DNA of 64,000 nucleotides, taken from assembly GCA_028015205.1 (NCBI GenBank), contig CM051511.1, forward strand, positions 30,372,001 through 30,436,000. Reading direction: 5' to 3'. The notes below the pieces were generated by a model. That model did no database searches, had not been told where the DNA came from, and was given only the letters and a program-made list of their open reading frames with translations. Below are positions 42,992 through 55,050 of the stretch, in pieces. The first letter of the stretch is position 1; every line of letters starts with the position of its first letter. This DNA comes from Mytilisepta virgata. Taxonomy: Eukaryota; Mollusca; Bivalvia; Mytilida; Mytilidae. A program made the translations under genes and the position numbers.

Positions 42992-45900
42992 CTACAATAA
43001 CAAATTAACGACTTACAATGCAGATTATTCTCATTGTTATACTTTTTTTTATTTGCATGTACATTAATTATGAATCAAAAATGTAGGTGAATTCATATCG
43101 AAAACGGTCTCATGTGTTTTCACTCTTGTACCACCTACAGAAGCGCATATAATTATTATCTTCACTGCATTATCCAATATGCATTAAGGATATGTATTGT
43201 CTTTGATACGGCGAATTCGAATACGTAATACAATTTCTTATATTAGATAAGCTGATTTGAATCGATTCGAATTCCAAAATGCAAATTATAATTGCAGTAT
43301 AGTGGACGCAATATCAAATTAATTCATATTGATTGGTCTCTTGGATTACACCCTATTTACTCTAAGATGTCTTCTGTGTAATTCCGGTTTATTAATATAA
43401 TTATATTATTCATGTTGTCTCAATGAATCTTTACCAGTCAGACTATTCTGGTTCTTTGTTCTTTCTATGTTTAGATGTGTGCTCTTTGTGTTATTTGTTG
43501 TCTGACGGCCAGTTGATTGGTGAATGTGTCATTTGGCATCCCACGGTTTTCCTTCCTGTTATCCGTTTTGTTGCATATTTAATTTTAAGATAAGGAGATC
43601 TAGAGAAAGGTTTGTGTTAACCTTATCCACGCATGTGCAACAGCCTATATTGCATGTGGTTGTTTCATTTGGAAGAAATATGGTGAGTCAAACTACAGAT
43701 ATTGTTCGGAAGATTTTCAAGACCACTTTTGCTAATTAATATGAATATACATACATACATGGGAGTAAAAGTCAATCAATTAACATCGTATTGGCTTAAA
43801 CCTAATAATACATTTATTGATTGTCATTTGTATTTCAAGGTAAACAACGGAAGGGATGCACTAGATGGAAACGTGCAATTGTGGTACCTGTAGGATACAA
43901 ACATTAGCAATTGTTTAAATAAACACATTATTTTATGACTTAACATGCTAAACACACGTTACAGTATTAGTAGAAAAGAGACAACGTGTATTGGGACTTT
44001 TTTACATACCGGCGCATTTCTTGTGATTTAACCTCTGCTAAATTGGTGAAAGTCACGAAAGGGGTCCTTAAATATTTATAATTTCTTCCATAAATGGCAA
44101 TTTTCAGTGTGAGATGACCCGATCGATTCACGCAACCTCATCTCCCACTGCACGAGGCCTTATCATCCACTGCTTTTAGACCGATCAATTCGCACCGTTC
44201 ACAAATGCATCTACCTTTTGACCAATCGCGCGTAACGTTATTTAACTTCGTTAAGTGTGCTCATTGAAATTATCTAGGTACAGGAAACTTTAAAATCGCC
44301 TGTGTAATTCTTTGTCAGTTTAACCCTTAGTGCCCGGCATACAGTCTTGCATCACAAACTGGTAAATGACGTCGTAAAGGCATATGGAAATGACGAGTTT
44401 ATCCGGTGGCAGACAGTCGTATTCAGATTTGTTCTATATTGTTATAGCCCAACAAAAGACTATGCAAACTAAATAAAATTTCCTAAAACTACCGCGCCAG
44501 AGAAGAGGTGAGAATGTCGTTTACCATGTTTTCAGACATGAATTATATGCTAAGTATATCCTATGTCTAATTGTGACTTGTTTGACCTTACCGTAGTTCT
44601 GGACCAACTACAGCATTTTTGTCGGTTGATTTTCCCATGGTGCATGTTGATGTTGGATGGTAGTTAGTTAAAGCCATATACCGTATTATACATTCCAAAT
44701 AGTCATCAGTATCTAATTTATATTCTTTACAAGGTCCGAAATGATCATGTGGCCATTTCGCCCCAAGACGCTGAAATGGTTCCGTTTGCACAAGCTTCTG
44801 CATTAAGCGTAAACCTGCAATAAACCTGATAATGAATACAGATTATCAGAGACCACATTTTAGAAATTTATTTCTCATTAAGAGGGCTCGAAACTAAAAT
44901 ATAGAAATTAAATATTTAAATAAAATGTAACAATCAACATATGCAACACTGAATGAGAAACTGAATGAAAAACTTTCTGTTTCATAGCTCTCTTTCTAGA
45001 TAATTCTCTCTCTCTCTCGATCTAGATCTCGATCGATCGATCGATCGATTTCGAGATATCGAGATCGGAGAGAAAAAATCAAAATAACGCTTAACCATAT
45101 TCAACGGCTATTTAATGGACGAAAAATACAATACACTGGCAAAAATGCCAAACATGTGTCACGCGTGAACCTGGAAACGCTTGTGTCACAGGTGCGTCAC
45201 ATGCGTGACATGTACGTTTTACCACGCATGTAATACATGTTTGACACACACATGTAATGACATGTATCTGAAAAACGCATGTGTTTGAAAATGCATGTAA
45301 CACAGATGTGGTTTCTCACGCATGAAATTCACATCTGAATCTCATGATCAGATGTGTTAATCATGTGTATTACATGCGTTTTGCAAACATGTGTCACATT
45401 TGTGGCATGAAACGTCTCTAACACATACGTGTGACACACATGCGAAACGCATGTGTCACGCATGTTCACGTGTGTGGCATTTTTGCCTGTGTACATGTAT
45501 GTACCTCGAATTATGGTGTTGACGTCTTCCTTTTCCCTTAAGGCCTCTGGATCAATCAAAGGGTAATCAAATGGATCCTTGGATTTCAACCGAATAGTTC
45601 CTGTACTTTTAGGATGTAACGGTGCCATCATTCCGATTGTTAGTCTCGATACTATATTTGTTTGTGATTTTTCAATTTCTTTAAAATATTTCATTACCTG
45701 TAATACCAGAAAAGTTATAATATATTTTGAAAAGAATTACTTTTCCATATTTTTATAATTGAAAAAATGTCCACGTGTCACATTATACATTGTTAAATGC
45801 TAATCAAAACATGTATTATAATTAAAGTTATTTAATTTCTTAATATAAAGCTTTCTGTCCTATATTCTATAAATATTTAATTCTTTGATACCAAAACCAT

Positions 45901-48900
45901 ATAGACTTAACTAGTATTAATACATATATGACCTGGAAAGCGAGCGAAGTGTAAGGTTTTCACTTTGCTTTTCGGTGAAAGTGGCGGGAAAACGTGACAC
46001 TTGCGTATTCATATTTTTTATTTTGTCAGATTAGATTCCACTTGGTTTCTTTCATTTTTATTTTTATTTTCTTAACATTTTAATACTTTAAAAAGTTGAT
46101 GTAAGTCCATAAATAATTCATTTTGTTCACGTATGATAACGCAGGAGGCAAATGGATGAACAAGATTTCGCATGGCAGTGTCTATGTTTCTGAAACTTCT
46201 TTGATTGCACCTTACACCTTACTTCAGATTTGTTTGACACCTCTACCTTAAATAGCTCGCTTTGCTTGCTTATAACTCATTTGAAATTTCAAAATGTATT
46301 AACTATCACATTATAAGTTTAGATTTTAAATGGAAATACAAAATTTAAAACCAACGTACCTTTTTGTTCTTTTTTTTTTTTTTTTAGCTGGGGCGAAATT
46401 GTTGATATCTTCATATGTATGCAAAGATATTGATATCAGAATCTGCACTTTTTTTTTACATAAAATTGCAATTTTCTTTTAGTTCTTAGTTGATATTATT
46501 TGATAAAAGAAGGTGTTTTGATAAACAATCTTCATATAAATCCATCTATTAAAATATTTTGCCTCTTTTAGCTTGGATTTTGTGAATTTTTATTTCTTTT
46601 TGAAATCTTACTATGAGAAGATGTGAGCTTGACATTTTCAAAATTATGTAATAGGTGCAACATGGTGTAATCCAAAAATAAAATGTAAATGTGATCTCTA
46701 TTTTTGAATAAAATCTATTTTGTAACTTTTAGGAAAAAACATACAGATTCAAAACTTGTGTAGCGTACCATTTAATGGGTAAATATTTAACAGTGCTTTA
46801 AAAGATAAAAAAGCTTGGTTAGATGCTAATATAGTAATATTTTTATTGAAATATTTTACCTCTTTTTTGAAAAACTTTGTGAATGCGAATTTTTCATGAT
46901 ACTGTGTAGTTGTTGTCTGCAACTGATATTGTACATCCGGGGCTTTATCAGGGTCGTTCGGATCAGTTCGAACAAAAGCTCCAGCTTCTCGGAACGCATT
47001 GGAAGATAGGTGACCTTTAAAAAGATTAAAATATTCCAAAAAACATACAATTACAACGCGCTTTTTCTGCGAAGTAAATCACTGCGAATTATCAAGAACT
47101 GCAGCACACAAGTGTTAATCTATATGTAAGATCTTTCCAACGACCTCTGTTCAAAATCTTTGGATTCACCAGTGAAGTTTGTGGTTAGGACTTCACTAAA
47201 TAGATTTAACTTGTTTGTTGTTTTTCTTTCATGGTGAGTATGCATCGTTTCTTTCATGGTGAGTATCCATATAATATAGCCCTCACAAAGCCAGTTTTAT
47301 CTTGTTTACTTTTATTTTCAAAATTTCTAAGTGTTAGACAAAATCAAAATAAAGGACCAAAACTAGATAAATTGCCTAGCATTTTTAAATTGTTAAAAAC
47401 AGTTCATAAAAGGAAATAATGAATTGTGTAATGTTTAATTTTATCTATAATTGTCTTCAGCGCTCTTGAAAGAGTGCGGGGCAACATAAATGATAAAACG
47501 GATGACAGGAAAGGTCAAAAAGGTCAACAATGAAAAATAATCAATAAACACCATCAAACTGACAGAAATATTGACAAAAAGTAACACAAAATAGCACAAA
47601 GCAAGCCTATCAAAAAAGCAGAGGGTCTGGTACAGACTCTGAACAGTGTCGGAGTTAGACCGATTTTATGAGTACCAAAACCTCTATTCTGACCCTCTGG
47701 GGTACAAAACAGACTACATGCATAAAATTCGATACCTGTCTTGGTTTGATCTTATTACCTTGGTTTTGTTTGAAAATATGGTTCTGAAGAAAATCAAGAT
47801 GAAGTAAGAATAAACAAGACCTGGATGACCGTTTAAGACAAAATATGAGTTATAAGTGCCTACTATGTGTGGTTCAGAAGAAAATGATAGACCATGATCA
47901 GAATTTATAGACTGACGCTGTTATTATTGTTTAACATGCACCTGAATTAAATAATGTGTATTTCAGCTGTGACCAAAGACCAAAAAGCTCTTCCGGAGGA
48001 ACTGAGAGGGACTGATTTATAGGGATTGCAACCGGAAACATCATATGATCTTGAAGATTGTTTCCAACTGGGAGATCTGCAACTACATCTATCTGAAACA
48101 ACCGAAGAAATATTTAATAATCAGATTACTCATTGTCTTTACTTTTATATAAATTGACCCTTGCCATATTTGATTTCCTTCTAATTTCAATGTATGTTCT
48201 TATCATAGTAAAATATCATTATAGTGATTTATTAAACTAAAATACTATAAAAAGACAAGTCACAAAAATACTTTTTGCTTAGAGGCTTACTTGTTGAAAT
48301 TAAACCAAGGAGAGAGAATTAATATTTCTAAATTAAGTCGCAAAATTTCCAATTGAAACGGGTAGATGGTCGGGAATTTCGAAAGAAAATAGAGTCTGTC
48401 ATTTGTGCAAAAATGATATAGGAAACTAATTTCATTATTTATTTGTTTGTAGTCATGACAATATTAAACAATTACGGGAAACGTACATACCATCTTATTT
48501 TACCATAAATCCAAGCTTATCAAAAATGAAAGGATTGTTATCTATTTGCAATGTTCCATTATATAAAAAAACTTTCCATTTTTCTTAAGAAAATATTTAA
48601 GTACCTATAATAAAGTAGATATATAATTTATTATTTGCTTACATGTGTACGTTTTATTATAGTCCTAACTGTGGCTATGTTATTATTGTGTCATCTGACT
48701 TGTGTGTCATCTGATTTCTGTAACTGTTTGTGTTTGTCCTCTTTTACACGTATCGGGGTGTCTGAGTGAATAAAGTATTTTGTCTTGTCTTGTATTGTCA
48801 AACAAAAGGTAATGAGGAATATACTATTGACACCAACTTACACCAAGTGACGCAAGATGTTCCTTCGGGCCAATTCCAGAAAGCATTAAAATTTGTGGTG

Positions 48901-51900
48901 ACCCAATGGCGCCTGCTGAAAGAATAATTTCTTTGTTGACGTTTACAATCTTCTTGGTACCTTCATGTACTATCTCCAGACCAACAGCTCGTTTTTCTTG
49001 AAACATAATCTGAAAAGTTACCATCATGTAATCAAGGCAATTATTCTACTTGTACAAATAATATGTTGATATCTGAAAATGAAAGTAAATCTTTAAAACA
49101 ACACATGTATATCTGGGAAAACAGAATTTGTATCATAGCAAGCATTTTCTTTGACATGTGATCTTGCAAATACATCCCCATTGCTACATTACCGACCCAT
49201 TTCATAGAACCCGCAAATTAATGTTTTTCGAGGAAATTACCGTTGTTATTAGAAACTAAAATATCAAATCACACGAATGCTTATGCATTATCAAACTTTA
49301 ACAACTACATGTAATTACCTTAACACATAAGGTAACATCCCTCAACAGTATGTTACTGATTGTTGTTGCTATACGTAATACAGACTACATGTATTTCAAG
49401 TTAGTTCATAATAATTGAATGAATCTTATTTTTTATGTAAAACAATTTTTAACAAATTAACCTTAGGCCTGTTATCTTCTGGTATTCTATGTTTACTTAT
49501 TAATTTCATGAGAGAACTATTACTGCTCCCGATAATTATACGTTTGCACTAAAAACCAAAATATTTACCTTTGTAACATGTGCCTTTACGGCAATGTCCA
49601 AATTACTTCTGTGCATTACAGGTAAAAGAAAGTATCTTCCGGTTGATGAACGGAAACCATTTCCACAGTATCCTTGTAATCTACAAAATCCTAAAAAAAA
49701 AAGGTAACTCTGTAGCAAATAATATATGATGAGGAAATAGTACAATATTACAAACACTAAATAATACGACGATAAAATGAATGTACCTTTTGTTCCTTAG
49801 CAAGATGAAGGTTTAATTGTTCCCCTGAGGTCGACTTTGTTTTTTTTTTTTTTTCTTTTTTTTCTTGTTTTTTTTATGTTTTTGTTTTTGTTTTGTTTTT
49901 GTTTTTTGTTTTTTGTTTTTTTTTTTTTTTTTGGGGGGGGGGGGGGGGGTGTTGGTGGCGCTTAACTGGACAGTGGAACGTCGAAAAAACACTCCATATG
50001 CAAAAATCCTCTCAATGAATGGAAACTATAAATGCTTAAAAACTTTCACATTCATAATATCCCGGTTTGCATTTTCTTTATCACAAAAATATTTTGACCA
50101 TTATTTGACTTTTAATCATATGATAGGCAAATAACAACACTATCATAGAACAGATTAAAATTCATCTATTTTGATATCATCAAACATACGTCATGAAGTT
50201 ACCGATTTTTTGTAATCTGCACATACATTCTTTCTAGTGTTACAATTCAAATACTAGTAACTGAAAATCAACAACAACTGACCACAAATTGAACATTGTA
50301 TTACTTCAAGAATGTGTGCTTTTACATTTCAGATATTCGAATTCAGAGACTCAGTTATTCCCTGTACGATGTTACCCACTATACATTTACATATAAACTT
50401 TCTAGTAAAGCGGCACATTTGATGAACCGGCCGTCCATTGAAAAAAGCACGAGGTACGATCGTTTCATGTTTTCACGTGACTATTCCCTAACGTTTAAAT
50501 ACATCGTTTCCAACTTCTAAAATATATATTTTATTTCATGCATGAAACGTCTTTGCTTACTACTATTTCACGCCGTAATTTACGAACTTTAAAGTAATAC
50601 ATCTACAAATGTACCTATGTTTTCGCCTTCGTTACCATTGCAATCATGAACAGTATATCCAAGCTGTTTTCCACCTTCCAAAAATACATCTACTACAGGC
50701 GTGAATCCCGTCTCTTGTATTGGAAGTGGACCCGAATCGGAATGGAATTCTACATGCAATTTAAAATTTAAAAAAAAACAGTTAATAAAAAATGTATTAA
50801 ATATTTGACTCACTGAATCAAAATCTCGCACTGAAAAGACACATCAGATAATATATTATGTTAAATACCAAGAGGTTTTTTTATGAACTTCTAAACATTC
50901 TTCAAATGATATGTTATGCCGCTTTCAACAATTTTCCATGGCACCGTAAGATTTATTTTGAAATACATCTACATGATCATGAAATATTCGGTGACCGAGA
51001 GGTATGGGTAGTTCTTCGTATCTACTAATGATAGTATACTGAGGTTGTGAGTTCGCATCCAGCTCGTGGTGAGGTACATTCGACTCTCGTCTTAAGGATT
51101 ACCAAGGATTTTTCCGCAGTAGGCCGGTGGCATTCCCCTACAGCTAATAAACTTGCCGTCATGATATAGCCAAATACGCTGATGGTGGCGTATACATGGC
51201 AAAGTAGAACCCCAATAAACCAAACAAGACTTTTTTTCTTGCACATTGATACTGTCAAATCTTCTCTAAAACATTTACAAATGTCTCCTTCTAAGACTAT
51301 CTTCATGTGTACGTGCAAAGGTTTCCTTTATATAAATTTTATTTCACTATGAAGCCATTTTACATTCGTACATTTTTAACTCTCAGTTTTTTGTTTTAAT
51401 TTCCGATAGTAAAATTTGGTTTCAAACTCTTTGGGGAGCAAAATACCTGTAATTCCCAAATGTAAATATGGTTTGTTTTGAATTGATTTACGTTTTAGTT
51501 TACAGCTGGATCTGTGTAGCAAATGCTCATTAAAAACTGTTTTACCTGACTTTGCCAGAGTATGACTCAATATTTGTTCTGATTTCAGAAAATACGGTAA
51601 AACGTCTTTGTATGCCCATCCTTTAGCACCTCTCCTTTCCCATTCGTCGAAGTCATGGCGACTGCCTCTCATATAAACCATACTATTTATAGCGCTTGTT
51701 CCGCCGATAGTTTTACCACGTGGCCAATAAGCTCTCTGTAAAATGATCAACGTTATGATGTGCTTCAGTCTATAGCTATGTGGTTAAGAAATTTTAAGTC
51801 TATTCTCAGTGATATAACAGGGAAATGGTCACAAACAAATAAATACCTCACTGATGTAAATGTTATTATCTCCACACTTCCACAGAAAGTTCGGGGATAT

Positions 51901-54475
51901 CTTTATCGCCTCCATGTTTCTTCTGTCCGTCTGTGCTTCCGTCCATTTGTACTTCCTCCACACTTCCTTGTGACTTAAACTCCTCTTTCATCTTTATTTT
52001 ATGTATTTCATTTCATAAAATATTGTCATACACTATATGTAGATGCGTAATAAGGTTTTAGAATTTTGATTTTCCCATGGGGGCCGAATTTTTAAATTGT
52101 GCATATTAGTTTGTGACCTAAGCTCCATGAACTTCTCTTTCATTTTTAACTCAATTCATGCATGTTAAATTGATCTATAGTGACATATACATGTAATGTA
52201 GGTACAACCGGGTACAGAAATTTGATTATTAAAAATTTGGGGATTATATTCAAACATATGACTATGAAAATGTTGCACCAGGGAAGCAACAGGAGGGAAG
52301 TCGTGTCCGTCAGCCTAAATCAAGTTATGATTGATTCTATGTCAACTGCCTAAATGTTTGCGTCAAATTGTTTCAATTTTCAGAAATATAATAAGTCATG
52401 TTTTTGTGTCTTTGCAAAGACGAATTAATAAACAAACATTACTTATTGCAATGCATAAACTTAAACTAATATTTTCCAAGTCAATGTCATCATACAACAG
52501 TGTAAGAAGCATGAACTTTTAGTTTTGGTGTCAAAATCATGTGAATAATTATACTTTTAAAATGATTATATCTTTATTAAGGATGCTCGCTGGTCATGTT
52601 TTGGTCTTTTCGTCAGATTTTCGGAATCCTCGGGTTTTATCCATTTCTTGAACATTAAATTTTTTGCCCATGAACCCCCACTTTTTCTTTTATAATTCAA
52701 TCATATATACCTGAAAATGGTATTTGACAAAATTTTATGAAATCCTTTTTATTTTTTCATACATTTTTGAGAGACTGAAGTTGCAAATGCAAAGACAATG
52801 AAAAATCCAGAGAAAACCTATTTCCTGCACATGAACCTATATTTTTTTCTTGCTTATTTCTTTACTATTCATATGTTCTCTCAAACGAAAACACCTATTT
52901 CAAATCCTATTTATTTCCTATTAGACCAGCGATCATCCTTAACCAAATTTCATTACAAGTAATCATGCCATAATCATACCCATACATACATTATCCTCCA
53001 TTGCAAATGAAGAGTATTTCTGTGGTACTGTAAAGTACTGCCAGTCCATATATGTCATGACTATTTTGTCTGTGTAACCAGGGACGTCGAGACGGTAATT
53101 TCCGAGATCCCATCCTCCGGCCTCGAGTACTAGTACGGAATGTTTAGAATCTTCTGAGAGTCTACCGGCAACAACAGCACCAGCCGATCCAGCTCCAACT
53201 ACAATAAATATCTTTATTGCAAATCTAAATTCATCTATAATATGCTGTTGGCGTGGCCAAGATGCGAGAACAGCAATAGCCCTTTCCAGAAACTCATATC
53301 TGGTATCACGATTCTGACTTTAAAATTATAATTTCAGGCAAATCATTTCCCTTACTTCTGTTTCCGGCGAACGAAACTTTTTCTAGCCTTAGTATGTAGC
53401 ACAATATGGCTGCCCCCATTCAACAAAATTTTTTCTAAATGACCCACATGTAGAAAACGCATATGCTCTTATAGCGCTCGCTGCGCTCGCTATTAAATAT
53501 TTCAAAATATTTTTTTTTTATCTTTGGCCTTCCATACATACGGGTTATACGACGCGACGGGACTGATTGTTGAAACATAAAAAGAGTGAGAAAAAAACTG
53601 AATATTTAATCCAATTTGATCATTTTAAATAAATAAAGATAATTGGTATAGAAATAAAAGAAGTGTGCTGTTTGGTCTTCCATACATACGGGTTATACGA
53701 CGTTATGAACATAACCAGATTGGAAAAGAACTAAATATTCCACTGGTAATATGAAAATAAAGATCATTGGGATATAAAACAACATTTATGCCACTTATAT
53801 TTACACCGCCTTGCTCGCTCGTTTACCCGGTTATGGCAGCTAATTAATATCTCCAAAAAAAAACCGAAACAAAATTTTAAAAAAAATATTGAAAAATTCT
53901 ACCAAATGTTTCTAATTTTATATTAACGATATTTGTTTGTTTTCTCCGACATTCGGGTAGATGTCAAAATTCATGGATTTTGGTATGCAACTTTGAAATC
54001 CTAATAATCAGACGTTAGCATGTTCATTTATTTCCTCCCCACTACTTTTTAACTACACTAGTAACCAGTTTAGGATTTGATATTTTATTATTTCATTTTA
54101 GCATTGACAGCAGCAATAACCCAAAAGAATACCGAAGTGACAAAACAGTGGGAAAAGACCGAAAGATCGAAATCCAAAGTCCAGGCAAACTCATTGGAGT
54201 GGAACATACCAAACAAATGTCACAAGGATACCTGTATAATTAAAAGAATATAAAAAACCAAATTAAATTAAACAGAATTAGAACAAGACAGCATAGAAAC
54301 TAAAGCACCAGAAATGTTAACATACTAAGTATTAAATATAATATTTACCAACAATATAGTCGTATGTTTTGTTGAGGGATGTTGCTAGTTTCGGTTGGTT
54401 TTCTGTTATCCAGTACTCAAACAGGAAACGGCCAATCAGTATACTCAATATAACAAGTAAAATATGGCTCCACAT
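42844..54475 (-). CDS. GMC-family FAD oxidoreductase (choline/glucose dehydrogenase-like), 11 coding exons
   Basis: Minus-strand exons 54475-54349, 53198-52990, 51735-51546, 50749-50615, 49690-49569, 49009-48842, 48092-47942, 47014-46860, 45697-45505, 44814-44592 and 42991-42844 join with matching phases into 1821 nt (606 residues plus stop), the usual length for the family. Residues 4-20 are a membrane anchor. [18 protein letters not shown] (41-58) and VLVLEAGG form the FAD-binding Rossmann fold. [18 protein letters not shown] is GMC signature 1 and [15 protein letters not shown] signature 2. [21 protein letters not shown] with the likely catalytic His 536, and [11 protein letters not shown] with N580/N582 complete the substrate domain. 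Family members oxidise an alcohol group and pass electrons from FAD to an acceptor. The substrate cannot be read from sequence. No stop or shift is present, so it is probably functional. Confidence 0.9.
42992..44591. other. GMC intron 10, nothing recognised
   Basis: No supported element. Short plus frames at 43524-43893 lack motifs. Confidence 0.4.
44592..44814 (-). CDS. GMC coding exon 10: catalytic His
   Basis: Encodes [18 protein letters not shown], then [20 protein letters not shown] with His 536, ending AVVGPELR. Acceptor TTATTGCAG, donor CG|GTAAGG. Confidence 0.9.
45001..45075. repeat. (TC)n and (GATC)n simple repeat
   Basis: A CT run is followed by overlapping GATC units and the palindromes TCTAGATCTCGATCGATCGA and TCGAGATATCGAGATC. 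Confidence 0.85.
45134..45491. mobile_element. 358-bp TA-flanked MITE rich in ACATGTGTCAC
   Basis: The ends CACTGGCAAAAATGCCAAAC and CACAGGCAAAAATGCCACAC (inverted) are flanked by TA at 45132-45133 and 45492-45493. The interior is almost wholly made of ACATGTGTCAC, CGCATGTG and similar palindromic words. The 121-codon minus frame across it is exon 9 reading into the repeat. Confidence 0.75.
45505..45697 (-). CDS. GMC coding exon 9
   Basis: Encodes [32 protein letters not shown] and [13 protein letters not shown], the strand that closes over the active site. The donor CGAG|GTACAT lies 11 bp from a MITE (45134-45491). Confidence 0.9.
45698..46859. other. GMC intron 8, no gene seen
   Basis: AT-rich with a T run at about 46371-46385. 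No boundaries of any element could be fixed. Confidence 0.4.
46860..47014 (-). CDS. GMC coding exon 8
   Basis: Encodes [18 protein letters not shown], then [14 protein letters not shown], ending FFKKE at donor GAG|GTAAAA. Confidence 0.85.
47748..47865. repeat. dispersed repeat shared with 24975-25090
   Basis: Shared words include TTGGTTTTGTTTGAAAATAT, AAGATGAAGTAAGAATAAAC and AAGACCTGGATGACCGTTTA against the relatives in receptor intron 6, same orientation. The rest of intron 7 (47015-47941) shows nothing else I can name. Confidence 0.45.
47942..48092 (-). CDS. GMC coding exon 7
   Basis: Encodes [20 protein letters not shown] and onward to [12 protein letters not shown]. The donor G|GTGCAT is weak at positions +3 to +5, so this exon is the one most likely to show variable splicing. 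Confidence 0.85.
48270..48797 (+). pseudogene. LINE (non-LTR retrotransposon) 3' end
   Basis: A plus-strand frame spells a typical LINE C-terminus: [20 protein letters not shown], then [20 protein letters not shown] with the CxxC...H...C knuckle, and [19 protein letters not shown]. An in-frame TAA (48427-48429) replaces Glu. A noncoding tail ends GAATAAAGTATTTTGTCTTG and short TCTTG/TATTG repeats. The copy is 5'-truncated and dead, antisense in GMC intron 6. Confidence 0.65.
48842..49009 (-). CDS. GMC coding exon 6: signature 2
   Basis: Encodes [17 protein letters not shown] and then [20 protein letters not shown], ending [10 protein letters not shown] at donor GGT|GTAAGT. Exactly 56 codons, phase 0-0. 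Confidence 0.9.
49569..49690 (-). CDS. GMC coding exon 5
   Basis: Encodes [20 protein letters not shown] then [13 protein letters not shown] and AHVTK, the family's region around the AxxxLxPVxxRxNL motif. Acceptor (T)9AG, donor AAG|GTAAAT. Confidence 0.9.
49841..49949. repeat. poly-T/poly-G tract
   Basis: Long T runs with single C or G breaks are followed by about 17 T then 18 G at about 49916-49950. Homopolymers of this length are error-prone in assembly, so the exact length is unreliable. It lies in GMC intron 4. Confidence 0.85.
50615..50749 (-). CDS. GMC coding exon 4
   Basis: Encodes [20 protein letters not shown] and a [12 protein letters not shown] end. Symmetric 1-1 exon; acceptor GCATGTAG, donor G|GTACAT. 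Confidence 0.85.
50988..51231 (+). mobile_element. tRNA-derived SINE
   Basis: A-box-like GTGACCGAGAGGTATGGGTA at 50991 and B box GAGTTCGCATCCAG at 51049 are 55 bp apart, as in a tRNA. The body has GGTGGCATTCCCCTACAGCT, AATAAACTTGCCGTCATGAT and GATGGTGGCGTATACATGGC, ending near CCCCAATAAACCAAAC. It is antisense to the GMC gene in intron 3. Its body differs from the SINEs at 2497 and 2945. Confidence 0.65.
51546..51735 (-). CDS. GMC coding exon 3: signature 1
   Basis: Encodes [20 protein letters not shown] and the following [13 protein letters not shown]. Acceptor TTTTACAG, donor G|GTAAAA, phase 1 out. Confidence 0.9.
51736..52580. other. part of GMC intron 2, nothing recognised
   Basis: No frame or repeat could be supported in this stretch. 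Confidence 0.4.
52581..52938. mobile_element. TTAA-flanked MITE, copy 2
   Basis: 358 bp beginning GGATGCTCGCTGGTCATG and ending with the inverse of GGATGATCGCTGGTC, with TTAA at 52577-52580 and 52939-52942. Same family as 30531-30918. It ends 52 bp before the exon 2 donor. Confidence 0.75.
52990..53198 (-). CDS. GMC coding exon 2: FAD-binding fold
   Basis: Encodes [20 protein letters not shown], then [14 protein letters not shown], ending FAMEDN at donor AAT|GTATGT. Phase 1 in, 0 out. Confidence 0.9.
53199..54348. other. GMC intron 1 with a short direct duplication
   Basis: CTTCCATACATACGGGTTAT followed by ACGACG occurs at about 53528 and 53677. AGCGCTCGCTGCGCTCGCTA at about 53473 is a small palindromic cluster. 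Nothing coding. Confidence 0.5.
54349..54475 (-). CDS. GMC coding exon 1: start and membrane anchor
   Basis: ATG (54475-54473) opens [19 protein letters not shown], a hydrophobic anchor, and the exon ends TYDYIV. An acceptor TTTTACATTTTCAG stops two bases before the ATG, so a noncoding leader exon must lie further right. Confidence 0.85.
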
Positions 54476-55050
54476 GACTGAAAATGTAAAACAAAAAACT
54501 TTTACATTTAGTGGCTAACAACCAATGTGTTCATGAAACTATGAAACTATTGTTTTACTTTCAACTAAATAATAAAGGTCAACACTGAAGCAAGAGCCAA
54601 TAAAAAATATATTATCCTTCGATGTTTATTGCTACATGTGCAACACAAGAGTTAAAACTAAGACCATAAATATACCAGAGAACCTGGATACAGACTTGAA
54701 TAGTCCTGTTAACGATCTTCTGGTGTAAAAACATTAAAAAGCATATTAAAGCTAGCACATTGCCCATGTACAAATGTACCTAAGTACCTCGGGATGGGGT
54801 CTTTACCATTTTATGATTAAGGGGGGAGGGGGTTTGGGCGTGCATCGGTAAACTTGAAACCCATACCCGAAATTATCCACGTTATATCCAATTTGTGGCC
54901 CGAAAATATCCAGGAAAGCTAAAATAACATACTCGAAATTATCCAAAATTAATAAAAGGCAGTTATCAGGATGAGACATATTATACATTTAACATTTATA
55001 TATTGAAACAAAAAACTAAGTATGTTGCGAAACAGCTCATGCGATAATAG

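Noticed and set aside
45112..45303. 63-codon minus frame with repeated Thr-Cys-Val
   Set aside because: It is the ACATGTGTCAC repeat of the MITE.
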